Origin: an uncultured Thermomicrobiales bacterium
GTDB lineage: Bacteria > Chloroflexota > Chloroflexia > Thermomicrobiales > UBA6265
Direction of reading: 5' to 3'
Assembly (NCBI GenBank): GCA_902806365.1
Contig: CADCWJ010000190.1
Coordinates: 1 to 7,520 of the forward strand
Length of the DNA stretch: 7,520 bases
A program made the position numbers and the translations under genes. This document shows positions 6,675-7,520 of the stretch, piece after piece. Each line of letters starts with the position of its first letter. Position 1 is the first letter of the stretch. The notes beneath the pieces were generated by a model that saw nothing but the letters and a program-made list of their open reading frames with translations, made no database searches and was not told where the DNA came from.

Positions 6675-7520
6675 TCAGCCCAGGGCTGCCTCGATCGCGT
6701 CGGAGATGCCGGCGCAGCGAACGATCTCGATCGGGTGAGCGCGATCAAGTGACGCGGCTCCACCCGAAGGTATGACCGCGCGGGTGAAGCCCAGGCGTGC
6801 CGCCTCGTTGATCCGCCGATCGAGCTGATTGACGGACCGAAGCTCGCCGGAGAGGCCGATCTCGCCGATCATCGCGCTTGCCCGGTCAACGGGGATGTCC
6901 TTGATGCTCGAGGCAATCGCGATTGCCACGGCGAGGTCGACGGCGGGCTCGTGGATCCGCAGGCCACCCACCACATTCGCATAGACATCGTGGGTGCCCA
7001 GTCCAAGCCCTACCCGCTTCTGAAGCACTGCCACCAGCAGTTGGAGCCGGCTCGTGTCGAGGCCGTTCGCGCTGCGACGCGGAAGGCCGAACGCTGTTGG
7101 GGTCGCCAGCGCCTGTACTTCGACGAGGATCGGTCGCGTTCCCTCCATCGTCACGGCCACCGTCGAGCCGGCCGCGGTCAGCGATCGCTCCTCCAGGAAG
7201 GCTTCGGAAGGGTTCGCGATCTCGCGCAGGCCAACGTCGGCCATCTCAAAGACTCCGACTTCGTCGGTCGAGCCGAATCGGTTCTTGACGGCCCGCAGTA
7301 TCCGGTATTGGTGGAACCGTTCTCCTTCGAGATAGAGCACCGCGTCGACGATATGCTCGAGCACGCGAGGACCGGCGATCGTCCCTTCCTTGGTCACGTG
7401 CCCGATCACGAACACCGGGATATCCCGCGGCTTGGCCCATTGCAGCAAGCGGCTCGTGCACTCGCGTACCTGCGAGACGCTTCCGGCGGCCGACGAGATC
7501 TCGTCGAGCATGACGGTCTG
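6675..7520 (-). CDS. radA: DNA repair protein RadA/Sms, C-terminal part
   Basis: RadA is a RecA-related hexameric helicase that helps branch migration and processing of recombination intermediates. The window shows the last 281 codons, open at the right edge; whole proteins are about 450-460 residues, so the zinc finger and Walker A are outside. Counting from the glutamine at 7520: QTVMLDEISSAAGSVSQVRE is the Walker B side segment at the start; GHVTKEG...GPRVLEHIVDAVLYLEG at about 40-66; the RadA-specific KNRFG motif at 79-83; and a Lon-protease-like C-terminal domain with LGLGTHDVYANVVGG at about 171-186, EPAVDLAVAIAIASS at 191-205, and GEIGLSGELRSV at 219-230. An ATG at 7511 lies inside the conserved core and is not the start. 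The Lon-like domain is normal in RadA and lacks protease activity as far as is known. It converges with murG. Confidence 0.95.
   Translation of the reverse strand, partial: QTVMLDEISSAAGSVSQVRECTSRLLQWAKPRDIPVFVIGHVTKEGTIAGPRVLEHIVDAVLYLEGERFHQYRILRAVKNRFGSTDEVGVFEMADVGLREIANPSEAFLEERSLTAAGSTVAVTMEGTRPILVEVQALATPTAFGLPRRSANGLDTSRLQLLVAVLQKRVGLGLGTHDVYANVVGGLRIHEPAVDLAVAIAIASSIKDIPVDRASAMIGEIGLSGELRSVNQLDRRINEAARLGFTRAVIPSGGAASLDRAHPIEIVRCAGISDAIEAALG
6676..6688. repeat. Small palindrome at the murG-radA convergence
   Basis: CAGCCC at 6676-6681 faces GGGCTG at 6683-6688 around a single A, giving a 5-bp stem with a 3-nt loop if folded. It lies over the end of radA just past the murG stop. It has no T-tract, so it is at best a weak bidirectional terminator. 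Confidence 0.2.

Noticed and set aside
7509..7511. ATG at 7511 as the radA start
   Set aside because: Upstream codons Gln-Thr-Val continue the conserved Walker B side segment, and the protein would lack its zinc finger and ATPase core.
1..7520. CRISPR array, defence island, transposon or prophage
   Set aside because: No direct repeat arrays, transposase, integrase, nuclease or phage motifs are visible; every long frame with recognisable motifs is a housekeeping or metabolic gene.

Overview
The window is a GC-rich stretch (roughly two thirds G+C by eye) of a bacterial chromosome, almost fully coding. It holds seven protein genes: five on the minus strand (right to left lspA, rluD, a MOFRL-type glycerate 2-kinase, an acetolactate-synthase-like thiamine-diphosphate enzyme, and a nucleoside hydrolase cut by the left edge), then murG on the plus strand, then the C-terminal part of radA on the minus strand, cut by the right edge. 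I see no rRNA, tRNA, CRISPR, insertion sequence or phage gene.

Organism: signal peptidase II, RluD-type pseudouridine synthase, MurG and RadA are bacterial housekeeping proteins. The base composition, the use of GTG starts, the catabolic genes joined to lspA-rluD and the divergence of the proteins would fit a Chloroflexota member such as Thermomicrobia, or another high-GC environmental lineage. This placement is a guess without a database search.

Layout: positions 1-5304 look like one leftward operon. lspA is followed by rluD (4-nt GTGA overlap if an upstream GTG is used, 68-nt gap if the preferred ATG is used). rluD overlaps the glycerate kinase by 4 nt (ATGA). The next gaps are 42 nt and 27 nt. 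Positions 5305-5532 are the only real intergenic region, a divergent promoter region between lspA and murG with several inverted repeats. murG (5533-6672) converges on radA (6675 to the right edge) with only 2 nt between stop codons.

How the genes work together: LspA acts in lipoprotein maturation, RluD on 23S rRNA, MurG in peptidoglycan lipid II synthesis and RadA in recombination. The distal part of the leftward operon is metabolic. Glycerate 2-kinase feeds glycerate into glycolysis, the ThDP enzyme probably makes or breaks a bond next to a 2-keto group, and the nucleoside hydrolase frees ribose and base. The ThDP enzyme next to a glycerate kinase recalls the glyoxylate carboligase pathway, but the enzyme keeps a glutamate (E48) where glyoxylate carboligase has valine, so its reaction is open. 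I find no clearly new defence or mobile system. The most interesting points are this unassigned ThDP enzyme in its operon, the repeat-rich divergent promoter region and a visible excess of the word CGATCG.
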